From Pseudoips prasinana (Eukaryota > Arthropoda > Insecta > Lepidoptera > Nolidae), in the NCBI GenBank assembly GCA_951640165.1, contig OX621250.1, forward strand, positions 310,001 to 374,000: a stretch of DNA of 64,000 bases, in the 5' to 3' direction. A program made the position numbers and the translations under genes. Under the pieces are notes generated by a model. The model saw only the letters and a list, made by a program, of their open reading frames with translations. It made no database searches and had not been told where the DNA came from. How positions within the stretch are numbered: the stretch's first letter is position 1; the number at the start of each line of letters is the position of its first letter. Shown here in pieces: positions 56,142 through 64,000 of this stretch.

Positions 56142-56216
56142 CTTGGTTTCTTCAAATTTCCACTCGATCTAAAGCGAAGAGAACTATGGACGAAAACGGT
56201 TCGTTTGGAAATGAAT
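56142..56216 (+). pseudogene. THAP domain continuation (exon 2 fragment)
   Basis: The frame reads LGFFKFPLDLKRRELWTKTV, then RLEMNS, matching the F-x-F-P-x(3-4)-R...W...V segment that follows the first cysteine pair in THAP domains. An 'acag' acceptor precedes it at about 56141, but joining it to the 55924 donor does not keep the frame, so the gene is broken or the true acceptor differs. Downstream sequence is cut by AT-rich DNA and a MITE. Confidence 0.65.
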
Positions 56217-56242
56217 TCAATTCAATTTTATTTATATATTTA

Positions 56243-56523
56243 CAGGGTAATTTGTAAAGCACCAATTACCTCACAGGACTAGATAGCTAAAACCATAAGC
56301 AACAACATTTATTTTACAACTTTTGATAATTTGTATTTTTTTTTTTTGTAAAAAGTCTATATTAATTAATTTACCACTTGAATGTTTATAACTCTACGTG
56401 CATCGTAAATCATATGTAACCAGGCGGCTTACGTAATCTTTGCGATGCCCGTAGAGTAAGTTGTTGCTTATGGTGTTAGCTTCCTAGTCCTGCGAGGTTA
56501 TTGGTATTTTACAAGTAACCCTG
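56243..56523. mobile_element. MITE with 64-bp terminal inverted repeats
   Basis: 281 bp. The left end starts 'cagggtaatttgtaaagcac' and the right end finishes 'tattttacaagtaaccctg'. The 64-nt ends pair at about 55 positions, with the innermost 'ccataagcaacaac' exact. It is non-coding. It lies inside the THAP segment and so is younger. The target duplication and superfamily were not settled. Confidence 0.85.
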
Positions 56524-56524
56524 C

Positions 56525-56640
56525 ATATCTAGATCACCTATAAATTCAAGTCGATTCGTCCACGCGTTTTCAGGATAAAGGGTATTGACAGACAGACGGA
56601 CGGATGGATAAAGAAGTGAAGGGGCCCTAAAAATTAGTAC
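56525..56640 (+). repeat. Repeat with gacagacagacggacgg tail
   Basis: 'tcgattcgtccacgcgtttt', 'attgacagacagacggacgg' and 'ggggccctaaaaattag' resemble the closing part of repeat H and tagctgtg-type repeats. Confidence 0.45.
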
Positions 56641-57295
56641 TTAAGTGGAATACCTATGGAAATTGTAAATAATAATTAGTGAATAATTGGTCACAAATTT
56701 GTTTTATTTACCTATTATCATAGCAAATAAACCCATTGCTCGCCAAATACTGCTCTATTTAAAGACCTTAGAAAAACTCTTGCCGTAAAGTTCAAGATAC
56801 TGTATATTTTATCATAATTCTTTATTATTTTACTAATATCAATGTCACGGTGAATTATTTTCGTTGCACTTTATAACATAAAACATCCTTCGGCGAGTGT
56901 CATGAACATGGTAATTTAGACCCGAACATGACGTCATAAAGTCTACTTTTAAAAGGTGTATCTGAGCGGTAATATTTTGGCCAATCAGAGACGGTATTCC
57001 GTTGTGTCAGTTTGATTGGGATATTGGGTCAAAATTTGCGCTTAGTTTCCTTGAAGTAATGCTTCCATGTTTATTTATGAAGAAGTACACTTTATTGCAT
57101 AAAGAATATAAACAAGCACCCTATTTGCGTTGGATGGATCAGAATTTATTATCAATGGATAATGGTAGCCAAAGGTGTACGAATTTATTGCAAAAAAGAA
57201 AAGATGGCTTACGTATAAAGCAATATGTAAGAATAATAGGAGTACATACAGGACTGTATACATACATACACAACATATATATAAATAAATTTGAC

Positions 57296-57540
57296 GGTAA
57301 CCGTAGCCTAGTAGTGCTCCTGCCTACGAAGCTGGTGGTCCTGGGTTCGAATCCCGGTAAGTGCAAATATTTGTGTGATAAGCACGAATATTTGTTTTTG
57401 AGTTATGGATGTTTTCTATGTATTTAAGTATTTATCTATCTATATAAGTATGTATATCGTCGCCTGGTACCCATAGTACAAGTTTTGCTTAGTTTGGGGC
57501 TAGGATGATCTGTGTGACATTGTCGCTAGATATTATGGTA
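57296..57540 (+). mobile_element. SINE-B copy
   Basis: Head 'ggtaaccgtagcctagtagt' with B-box-like 'tgggttcgaatcccggtaag'. Body 'tatggatgttttctatgtat', 'gtatatcgtcgcctggtacc', and the shared 3' end 'caagttttgcttagtttggg'. The Jockey LINE begins within about 20 bp of its tail. The frame at 57002-57427 that runs into it is not a gene. Confidence 0.85.
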
Positions 57541-57558
57541 TATTATAAATATATAGAG

Positions 57559-58277
57559 AAGGGGGTGTAGAGAACCTAGTCCAGTTTAACCCCAATAAGA
57601 CACAAGTGTGCGCGTTCACTGCTAAGAAGGACCCATTTGGCGTAGCGCCCCGATTCCAAGGGGTTGATCTCCGTGTATCCGAGAGTATTGGGATCCTCGG
57701 AATCGAAATTTTGAGCACCTGCCAATTTAGGGGTCATTTGGAGGACAAAGCCAAACTGGCAAGTAAGAAGTTGGGCGTCCTGAATAGAGCTAGGCGGTAC
57801 TTCACTCCAAGACAGCGGCTTGCGCTATATAAAGCACAAGTCCGCCCGCACATGGAGTATTGCTCACATATCTGGGCAGGAGCTCCTAAATACCAGCTCG
57901 ACCCACTTGACTCCCTCCAAAGGCGTGCTATTAGAATCGTTGGGGATTCCAATCTTACGGACAGATTGGAGTCGCTAGAGCAGCGGAGAGACTTCGGATC
58001 TCTCTGCGTGTTCTACCGTCTCTATCACGGGGAATGCTCTGAGGAACTGTTTGAGCTGGTGCCACCGTCACTTTTTTATCATCGGACCACGCGCACTCGC
58101 AGTAAGGTTCATCCGTATCACCTGGAAGCGATCTCGTCAAGCACGGTTCGCTTTCAGCGTTCATACATCCCACGTACGTGCCGGCTCTATAATGAATTAC
58201 CTGCTGCGGTGTTTCCCCAGCGCTACGACATGTCCTTCTTCAAACGAGGTTTAAAAAGAGTACTAATACCACGGTAG
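57559..58277 (+). pseudogene. Jockey LINE polyprotein C-terminus, open frame
   Basis: About 239 codons remain open: ENLVQFNPNKTQVCAFTAKK, SIGILGIEI, LNRARRYFTPRQRLALYKAQ, VRPHMEYCSHIWAGAPK, LQRRAIRIVGD, LCVFYRLYHGECSEELFELV and FKRGLKRVLIPR. These are the post-RT blocks of Jockey elements. The catalytic YADD block is not included. No stop interrupts it, so the insertion is fairly recent. Confidence 0.9.
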
Positions 58278-58392
58278 GCAGCGGTTTGCTGTGCCCCCTG
58301 GCACTGCGAATGTCCATGAGCAGCGGTTACCACTTACCATCAGGTGGGCCGCTAGCTCGTCTGCTTACTAAGGCAATAAAAAAAAAAACAAT
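57559..58392 (+). mobile_element. Jockey-clade LINE 3' fragment with poly(A)
   Basis: C-terminal coding part 57559-58277, then a short 3' UTR with 'gtccatgagcagcggttacc', 'acttaccatcaggtgggccg', 'ctagctcgtctgcttactaa' and an A-rich tail at 58376-58391. I know this 3' end as that of an abundant lepidopteran Jockey-type LINE. It is 5'-truncated after the RT core. Confidence 0.9.
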
Positions 58393-58783
58393 ATAGACCT
58401 AATAATACACACATAAAAACTTATACATATGTAAACTAACTTGCTTTCAGTTAATTCAAGTTCCCCTCACATATTCGTATATTGGTAGTCATTTATTCAC
58501 GGCCTTGATTGAATAAGTAATTTCAGTATTAAAAAGCAAACACAACATTAGCAGCACTGAGCTGAAAATCCATTATCACAATAAACAAATAAGCGCAAAG
58601 CTTCCGCGGCCATTATCAGAAATGAGCGGGAATTGATTAAGTTATACGCTGTTAAATGCACGGACCGAATCGCCCGTGAGAGCTACTGTGTGCTTTATCC
58701 AAAGTTGGTATCATCTGTGTGATTATCAAAGTTATAGTCTGAAGCTTCTTTTGCATCCTTCAGCCAGGTAATAAAATAAGACT
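58393..58783. other. Unassigned sequence
   Basis: Nothing identified. Confidence 0.45.
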
Positions 58784-59165
58784 GCTTCGTTGGTCTGTCG
58801 GCAGCGTAGTCAACCGTAGATAATGAGGTCTTGGATTCAGATCCCGGGTCGGGAAAAAAAGTGATTGAGGGATTTTTCTTTTAAGATAATTTCTCAGTAT
58901 CAGCCCGACATCTGGGAGTTGGCGGTATTACACCCCCGTGCCTCGGAGAGCACGTAAAGCTGTCGGTCCTGTACCTGACCTATTCCGGTCGTGCCGCTAG
59001 TCGTCCCATCGGATCATGAGAGTGATGGAATAGAAAGTGCTCCTGTGTTAGCGCACACACTTGTGCACTATAATATGTCCCGCGCAGACGGCTAGTCTCC
59101 ATTGTTTCTGGCCGCCGTAGCCGAAATCGGCTAGAAGGACAATGTTATTATTATTATTATTTTTA
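58784..59165 (+). mobile_element. SINE-G copy, full length
   Basis: Same blocks as 49318-49697, with head 'gcttcgttggtctgtcggca', 'gattcagatcccgggtcggg', body 'cccccgtgcctcggagagca', and 3' (att)n tail. The head is more decayed than in the 49-kb copy. Confidence 0.9.
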
Positions 59166-59237
59166 CTATGAAAGTAAGATGGAGTCGACTTTTAACCATG
59201 TACCTATACTTACATTTCTTTCATTTTCCTTTTCTTT

Positions 59238-59261
59238 ACTTACTGTTTTAAAACAGTAAGT
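59238..59261. repeat. Perfect 24-bp palindrome, no loop
   Basis: 'acttactgtttt' directly followed by its reverse complement. Confidence 0.85.
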
Positions 59262-59427
59262 AACGATTACAACTTTGCTTTTCAAAAAACTATTTGAACA
59301 AAGGCATGATTTAAAAGTCATTTAATAAAAGCTTTGAGATAGTTAAGATCTATTTTGTCTTATTCGTTCAACTGTAGAATGACATTTTAACTACAAAGAA
59401 AAAGCGTCTCTCGATTTTAATATGGTA

Positions 59428-59475
59428 TATAGTAGGTACATACATACATAAATAGACTCCCGCCGGTTTACCATT
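59428..59475 (-). repeat. 3' end of the 25.5-kb LINE family
   Basis: 'acatacatacataaatagac' and 'tcccgccggtttaccattag' are the complement of a LINE terminus with (tatg)n tail, as at 25524-25570. Only the last about 45 bp are present. Confidence 0.65.
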
Positions 59476-59477
59476 AG

Positions 59478-60140
59478 GTATACATTCAGTCAAAAAAGTA
59501 TCGGGAATGGATGATTTGTTTATGGTTCCAAATTCAATTTTTTTTGTTGTTGTTAGATTGGCACAACTGTTTTCCAATTTGGCGCGAAGTTTGAGTTGCA
59601 TCTGTCATTTATATTAAATACAGTGCTGGTTTTAGTAATATCATATATAGTGTGTATTGCGAATTTCATAATGGACAAAAATATCGAACAAAGAGTTTGT
59701 CTTAAATTTTGCATCGCTAATGGAATTTCGTGTTCAGAGTCACTGAAAATGTTACAGAAGGCTTACGGTGAATCTACTTTATCAAAAACTCGTGCTTATG
59801 AGTGGTTCAAAGCGTTCAAAAGCGGTCGAGATGTGATGAAAGATTTGCCTCGCTCTGGTAGGCCATCAACGTCTGCAACTGAAGTTAACATCGCAAAAGT
59901 GAAGGAAATAGTGACTGAAAATCCTCATTCAACTCTGAGAGAGACAGCCACCAAACTTTCTGTATCTCACGAGTCGTACCATTTTAACTAATCATTAGGG
60001 TATGAAACATGTTGTCGCTCGGCTAGTCCCAAAAGATCTGAATTTTCTTCAAAAACTCCATCGCATGAAAGTCGCTGAGGAAATGGTAGAACGAGTCAAT
60101 TCCGACCCGAATTTATTTTTAATAATATGTGTCAAACAGA
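59478..60140 (+). mobile_element. mariner element, 3'-truncated
   Basis: The 5' terminus 'tacattcagtcaaaaaagta' then 'tcgggaat' is a mariner-type inverted terminal repeat next to a TA. The transposase begins about 190 bp in, the usual spacing. The copy stops at about codon 150 of a roughly 345-codon transposase, and no matching 3' terminal repeat is visible before 60.4 kb. Confidence 0.85.
59671..60125 (+). pseudogene. mariner transposase N-terminal half, broken
   Basis: The ATG at 59671 (MDKNIEQRV) is preferred over the upstream Met at 59596 because family proteins start here. The N-terminal paired helix-turn-helix region is clear: LKFCIANGISCSESLKML, YGESTLSKTRAYEWFKAF, LPRSGRPSTS, ENPHSTLRETATKLSVSHES. 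A 1-nt deletion near 59975 shifts the frame; in the restored frame a TAG at 59996-59998 interrupts it; it continues GMKHVVARLVPKDLNFLQ and VNSDPNLF, then homology ends. The DDD catalytic domain is missing. Confidence 0.9.
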
Positions 60141-60449
60141 TGAAACAAATGAAATTTGAAATACAAGTAGTTCCATTTTCAAACGTCGTAATTATCTACT
60201 CTAAAACTATTTCTTATACGTTTTGTTATTTTTGTGAAGTTGTGCTCTTTGTTTATATTTTTATAATATATAATATATGTAATCATTTTATAACATATAT
60301 AAAATATTAAATAAAATGTTATATAAATACGTACGCGGTGATGAACCCGAAACATGAGGGCATCGAGGCAGTATCGCAGCCGCTACGTCAACCACTGGCC
60401 ACGCGTGTACGCTAACACGGTGCATACACTAGCAACACATTAATCACAG
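60141..60449. other. Unassigned sequence
   Basis: The tail of the frame 60002-60310 has no mariner similarity. A GC-richer tract at 60340-60420 is not recognised. Confidence 0.4.
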
Positions 60450-60705
60450 ATACAGCAATGTCTTCCTCAATTATAGAAAATTATAAAAAATTACAATAAC
60501 TCAATAAAAGCTAGCTAAATATCATTACTATTATAAAAATTTTTTTTTATAAATATTTTTAGAATCCGTGTACCTAAATATCTATATGTAACTAGAATTA
60601 ATTATGTATACCTACTTAACGATATTACTACAAACATATTCTGACTATTTACAAGCGATTTCTTAAAGTCTACGTGAGTAAAAACCTTTTTTATTTTATT
60701 TATTA
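60450..60705 (+). repeat. Dispersed repeat D copy
   Basis: 'aaagctagctaaatatcatt', 'ccgtgtacctaaatatctat', 'aaacatattctgactattta' and 'gtctacgtgagtaaaaacct' match copies 1 and 2. Confidence 0.75.
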
Positions 60706-62968
60706 TAATATTAAATAGCTACTTCGACTTAACTGACTGCGTGATTAAAATTTTAAACGAATTTTTGAAGAGTATTTTATTAGATTACCTAATTTACATG
60801 TTATTAGCCAGCATACATGCCCTAAAATAAACTGAAAGTAACTAAACTTTCACATTGCAGCCACAAATAAAGTTGGTAAAAGAATCACTACGCCCCACTA
60901 GAGCAGCGAAAACAAAACAAACACCAACTAGTCCATAAATCTTAGCGAAGAATTAAGACGTAATAAAAACCCGCGGCCCGCGGCTCATTAATAACGGCCC
61001 TCTACTTAGAGTCCGTGCACACATTACTGACTTCAATCAACCAGTACATATAGCTTCGGCCTAAATTTTGGTTACGGTGGTTATTTTCGACGGAGACCGG
61101 CAAACTACGCAGGACATTTTACGTTCACGAACGAAAACAGCGAAACTCCAGCGAAACAGGGTCTTACTTGATAGAATTCTAATAACACATTCTGGCCTTA
61201 TTCGGCATTAGCCCCTAGGACTTTACTACCCGCGGTTGGAAATGGTACCAAAATACACCATACTACAAATGATTAACAATCGACTTAAGAACTAAATAAA
61301 AGTTTAATTTGTAGAAGAACGTTGGTAACATTGGAATAAATGTAAACTTATATTATAATTGTTTAAAAATACATAGTTTTTGTGAAATTATGTTAGACAT
61401 TAGTTATATATTGATTGGCATTGATATCGTCACACACATTGAATTAGGATTAACTCTGAAAAAAAGGTAAACATTGCCCACACGAGAAAGTAAGTAACGT
61501 AGAAAAGACACAGTACCTACAAACAAATATAGAAATATACATCATGTACAAACGCAAGTTTAACCCATGGAAGATTTTGTTAAATGCACCAAGTAATGTT
61601 AGCAATTAAATATAAGAATAATTCCCTGAATTTATAATATTGAAACTATTGTATCTAATAACTTTACAGTTGCTTAAATACGCATATCTTGATAGCAGAT
61701 GGAAAAGTATGTAGATTTATTCGGCATATTTCTACAATACTGTATTATAAGATTGTTGTTATTGCTTGCCGCAGAACTTTATGAGCTGCATGCAGCTAAA
61801 CTGGATTTATAGCATTTTTAAGTACACCATTAAAATTCCCTTCCCTCTTAACGTTGGTGATCGCTATTAAAAGTTCCCAAGTTTTTATCATGATGACACT
61901 TCACAGTTAGTACGTCGAATCCGATACTGTGTTTAACATCGAAAATCCCGAATAGTTCGTAGAATATCTAATTTTCTCCAATGTCCTTTTTCAGCATAAG
62001 GAACAGAATTAGTAAAAAAAAACAACAAATTGGGCGTATGAAGCAAAGGGCAACAAATTGAAGTATTCATTTACTCGTGTTCTAAACATTGACCACAAAA
62101 GGTACAAAAGGAAGCGCTAGTGGCACGCGGCGCGCGGCGCGGCGCCTACCACGCGTGTGTAGTGTGCAGGCACCACTACGCTCCGCTCTATTATTTATCT
62201 GTCAGTGCACTTTGCCACGCTTTCAAACAAACATTCGCATTTGATCGCGTTTCGTGCGAAAATATACAGATAGTTTTTCTGCACATAGAGCTTTTAAAAA
62301 TTAATTGTATCAAATGTTCCATAAATATTTTCTATAAACACTGACTGTTTAACTGTTGTATAAAAAAGTGTATTTAACAAATCTTCGTTTGTGTGACAAG
62401 TTTCCCGTAATGAACGAACGGTTTTCGATTACTATTTCATTAAATATTACTAAGTTCTAGTACATTGTACTTACCACTTTAGTACGAATTAATGTAGCAA
62501 ATACAAAATTTTATTCCAAGCTTTTGCCGGTAGGTATGCTTTATTGATCAGTTTTCTGCACGTTCAGATGATCATGTTTCGTGTTCTACCCATGGCCCCT
62601 ATTTAAGCCCCCTGAGTCTATACTTGTTTGTGGACATAATGTTATTCCCATGTTTATAAAGCCACACAGGTATTTATTTCCCTAGTGCGGGCTTTCTCAA
62701 TTCTAAAATAAAAATGAGGTATCATTAGATGCGACTTAACGTTGTCATATCTTAAATGACGTCACGCAAACGAAATATTGTAAAAGAAATAATCGACATT
62801 TCACGAAGAATTTTAGCGCTTGCAACACTCTTCGCGCAATACTTATAATGTATGTGCGTAGTGGACGAGTACAAGCAAATATAAGCAACAATCGGAGCAG
62901 AACAGTATTCCCCTGAATAGTGTTTTTCTTTGGTTTTAGTCCTGTTCATATAAAACCAAACACAAAAA
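60706..62968. other. Repeat-poor 2.3-kb stretch, possibly single-copy
   Basis: No recognised element. 60970-61250 is GC-richer than average ('acccgcggcccgcggctcat' and following), and 62125-62165 is very GC-rich ('gcacgcggcgcgcggcgcgg'). A CRE-type 'tgacgtca' lies at 62757-62764. Frames at 62120-62344 and 62752-62949 (minus) have no known domain. This is the best candidate in the window for conserved host sequence. Confidence 0.4.
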
Positions 62969-63138
62969 AACGCGCACGAAGGGTTCTATAAAAACGAGGG
63001 AAACATTCATGTTTGTTGTATGGGATTTTGTTTTTTAGTATTATTCCATGATATACAGCCTGGTGACAGACGGACAGACAGACAGCGAAGTCTTTGTAAT
63101 AGGGTCCCATTTTACCCTTTGGGTACGCAACCCTAAAA
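62969..63138 (+). repeat. Dispersed repeat H copy 2
   Basis: 'cgcgcacgaagggttctata', 'catgtttgttgtatgggatt', 'atacagcctggtgacagacg', 'gacagacagacagcgaagtc' and 'taccctttgggtacgcaacc', then 'ctaaaa'. The classic family end is better preserved than at 621-858. Confidence 0.8.
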
Positions 63139-63271
63139 AGAAATCAGTCAGATAGAACAGACGACGCAGTCGCGTCGCACGGTAAGGCGTGTTATGTGCG
63201 CCGAATATTAAGTGGATTAGAGATAGTTATTGAATTTATTGTCATCTCATGTTGTAATCAGTAGGATTTTG

Positions 63272-63525
63272 ACCTCCGCGATTCATTTGGTAGCAAACCT
63301 GCCTTCTTACCTACAGATTTCGGGTTCGTCACGCGGTCAAGACAGATATTTGTGTTAATGATTTTTTTTTTGCCTTACTGTGATTGTTTTCTGTTTATTA
63401 TAAGTAAATATTTACAAAGAAAAACAAATGAGTGTTTGTATCCGTTGTCCCGTATCCATAATACAAGTTTGGCTTAGTTTGGGCTAGATGGCGTTGTGTA
63501 AAATGTCCCCGATGTTTCTTTATTC
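63272..63525 (+). mobile_element. SINE-A/B-type copy, decayed
   Basis: It has a head-like 'gcgattcatttggtagcaaa' and 'agatttcgggttcgtcac', then 'agacagatatttgtgttaat' and the 3' end 'taatacaagtttggcttagt' plus 'gtgtaaaatgtcccc'. Confidence 0.6.
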
Positions 63526-63740
63526 ATTGTAGTTTTAAATTGTAATATTTCTTGTTACAAGTAAAACAGTATAATTATTTTAAAGTTGTAATAAACATAA
63601 GACATAAATTATAGCATTTTTTAAATGGCTGACGCAACGACGACGCGATGCGGTGTGCCCTGAATATGAAGTGCGGATTTTGTAGGTAGTTATTACATTC
63701 TTGCTTCGACTTTACAAACTGGCCTTAATCTATATTTAAT

Positions 63741-64000
63741 ACTAGCTGTGCCCCGCGGTTTTTCCCGCGTTAAATTTTATAAATTATCACAGCTTCTCCC
63801 CCGTAGGTGATAGCGTGATGATATGTAGCCTATATGTTGACGTTACCTCTAGGTAATATTAATGCAAAATTTGAAGTAAATCCATGCAGTAATTTTTGAG
63901 TTTAGCCCGGACATACATACAGACAAACAGACAAAAATTCCAAAAACTATATTTTTGGCTTCGATATCAATTGTAAATCACGGCCCTAGTATCCTTTTTA
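63741..64000 (+). repeat. tagctgtg repeat copy, runs off the window
   Basis: Starts 'actagctgtgccccgcggtt', has 'gatgatatgtagcctatatg', 'gtaaatccatgcagtaattt' and 'acatacagacaaacagacaa'. It is the best preserved 5' part in the window. Confidence 0.85.

Larger units (their letters stand above)
55678..57076. mobile_element. 1.4-kb inverted-repeat-bounded segment with THAP fragments
   Basis: A 19-bp sequence 'aaataaacatggaagcatt' at 55678-55696 has its exact reverse complement at 57058-57076. Further inside, both ends also share gcg..aaaa..tgacccaa-type sequence in inverted order (55708-55723 and about 57028-57043). The 8-mer 'atgaagaa' lies at 57077-57084 directly outside the right end and at 55660-55667, 10 bp outside the left end. 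The segment contains a THAP exon 1 and a downstream THAP piece, and is interrupted by the MITE at 56243-56523. A P-element-like transposon remnant is the favoured reading, because P transposases start with a THAP domain. A host THAP gene copy trapped between repeats is the alternative. Confidence 0.55.

Noticed and set aside
57002..57427. 141-codon open frame
   Set aside because: It starts in the inverted end of the THAP segment and runs into SINE-B. No domain and no family match that I recognise.
1..64000. LTR retrotransposon, CRISPR array, bacterial or viral genes
   Set aside because: No paired LTRs, no gag/protease/integrase motifs, no regularly spaced repeats, and no viral protein signature were seen on either strand.

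Overview
This window looks like AT-rich, repeat-saturated intergenic or intronic DNA from an insect, most probably a moth or butterfly. The Lepidoptera call is an inference. It rests on recalled dispersed-repeat signatures: the 'CTAGCTGTGCCC..CGCG' repeat, the 'GCGCACGAAGGGTTC ... ACGGAACCCTAAAA' repeat, tRNA-headed SINEs ending in 'AAGCTCTGCTTAG', a Jockey-type LINE ending 'AAGGCAATAAAAAAA', and RTE-type tails ending in ATGATG. No intact host protein gene, tRNA gene, rRNA gene, operon, CRISPR array or LTR element could be supported. All recognisable coding sequence belongs to transposable elements.

Layout. 0-5 kb: a LINE fragment nested in a SINE with a 14-bp target duplication, several tagctgtg repeats, a 49-bp near-perfect hairpin, a small TIR element, and one SINE inserted in another. 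5-15 kb: mostly unassigned sequence with RTE 3' ends and a LINE C-terminal remnant (9.3-10.0 kb). 15-19 kb: a cluster of three SINE-A copies, a 33-bp-arm hairpin and a paired unknown repeat. 22-27 kb: a dense LINE block with Jockey/CR1-like and RTE remnants, then a 5'-truncated LINE with an uninterrupted 493-codon reverse transcriptase reading frame on the minus strand (25.5-27.1 kb). 31-32 kb: a LINE C-terminal remnant. 32.5 and 40.4 kb: SINE-like repeats, the first with a clear 5S-rRNA-like segment and the second with a weaker one. 36 and 41 kb: an inverted pair of one small foldback element. 44-51 kb: hairpins, interrupted SINEs, a 142-bp tandem duplication and another LINE. 55-60 kb: a hAT-type MITE with a perfect 8-bp duplication, a 1.4-kb inverted-repeat-bounded segment carrying two pieces of a THAP zinc-finger reading frame (a P-element-like or host-derived fragment), a Jockey LINE 3' end, and a broken mariner. 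60.7-63 kb: the longest stretch free of recognisable repeats.

How the parts relate. The window is a record of successive insertions, and relative ages can be read from nesting: LINE in SINE-A (1.5-2.2 kb), SINE-B in SINE-A (4.1-4.6 kb), tagctgtg repeat in SINE-C (45.0-45.5 kb), MITE in the THAP segment (56.2-56.5 kb), and mariner next to a LINE 3' end (59.4 kb). The SINEs share 3' ends with each other and would depend on LINE enzymes encoded elsewhere; this is family knowledge, not shown here.

The most unusual signal not explained by annotated elements is a set of at least nine near-perfect inverted repeats with loops of 0-14 nt and arms of 9-52 bp, scattered across the window. One sits exactly at the end of an RTE fragment. 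They look like products of snap-back copying (fold-back template switching), although hairpin-forming elements are an alternative. All boundaries were read by eye and are approximate unless stated to the base.
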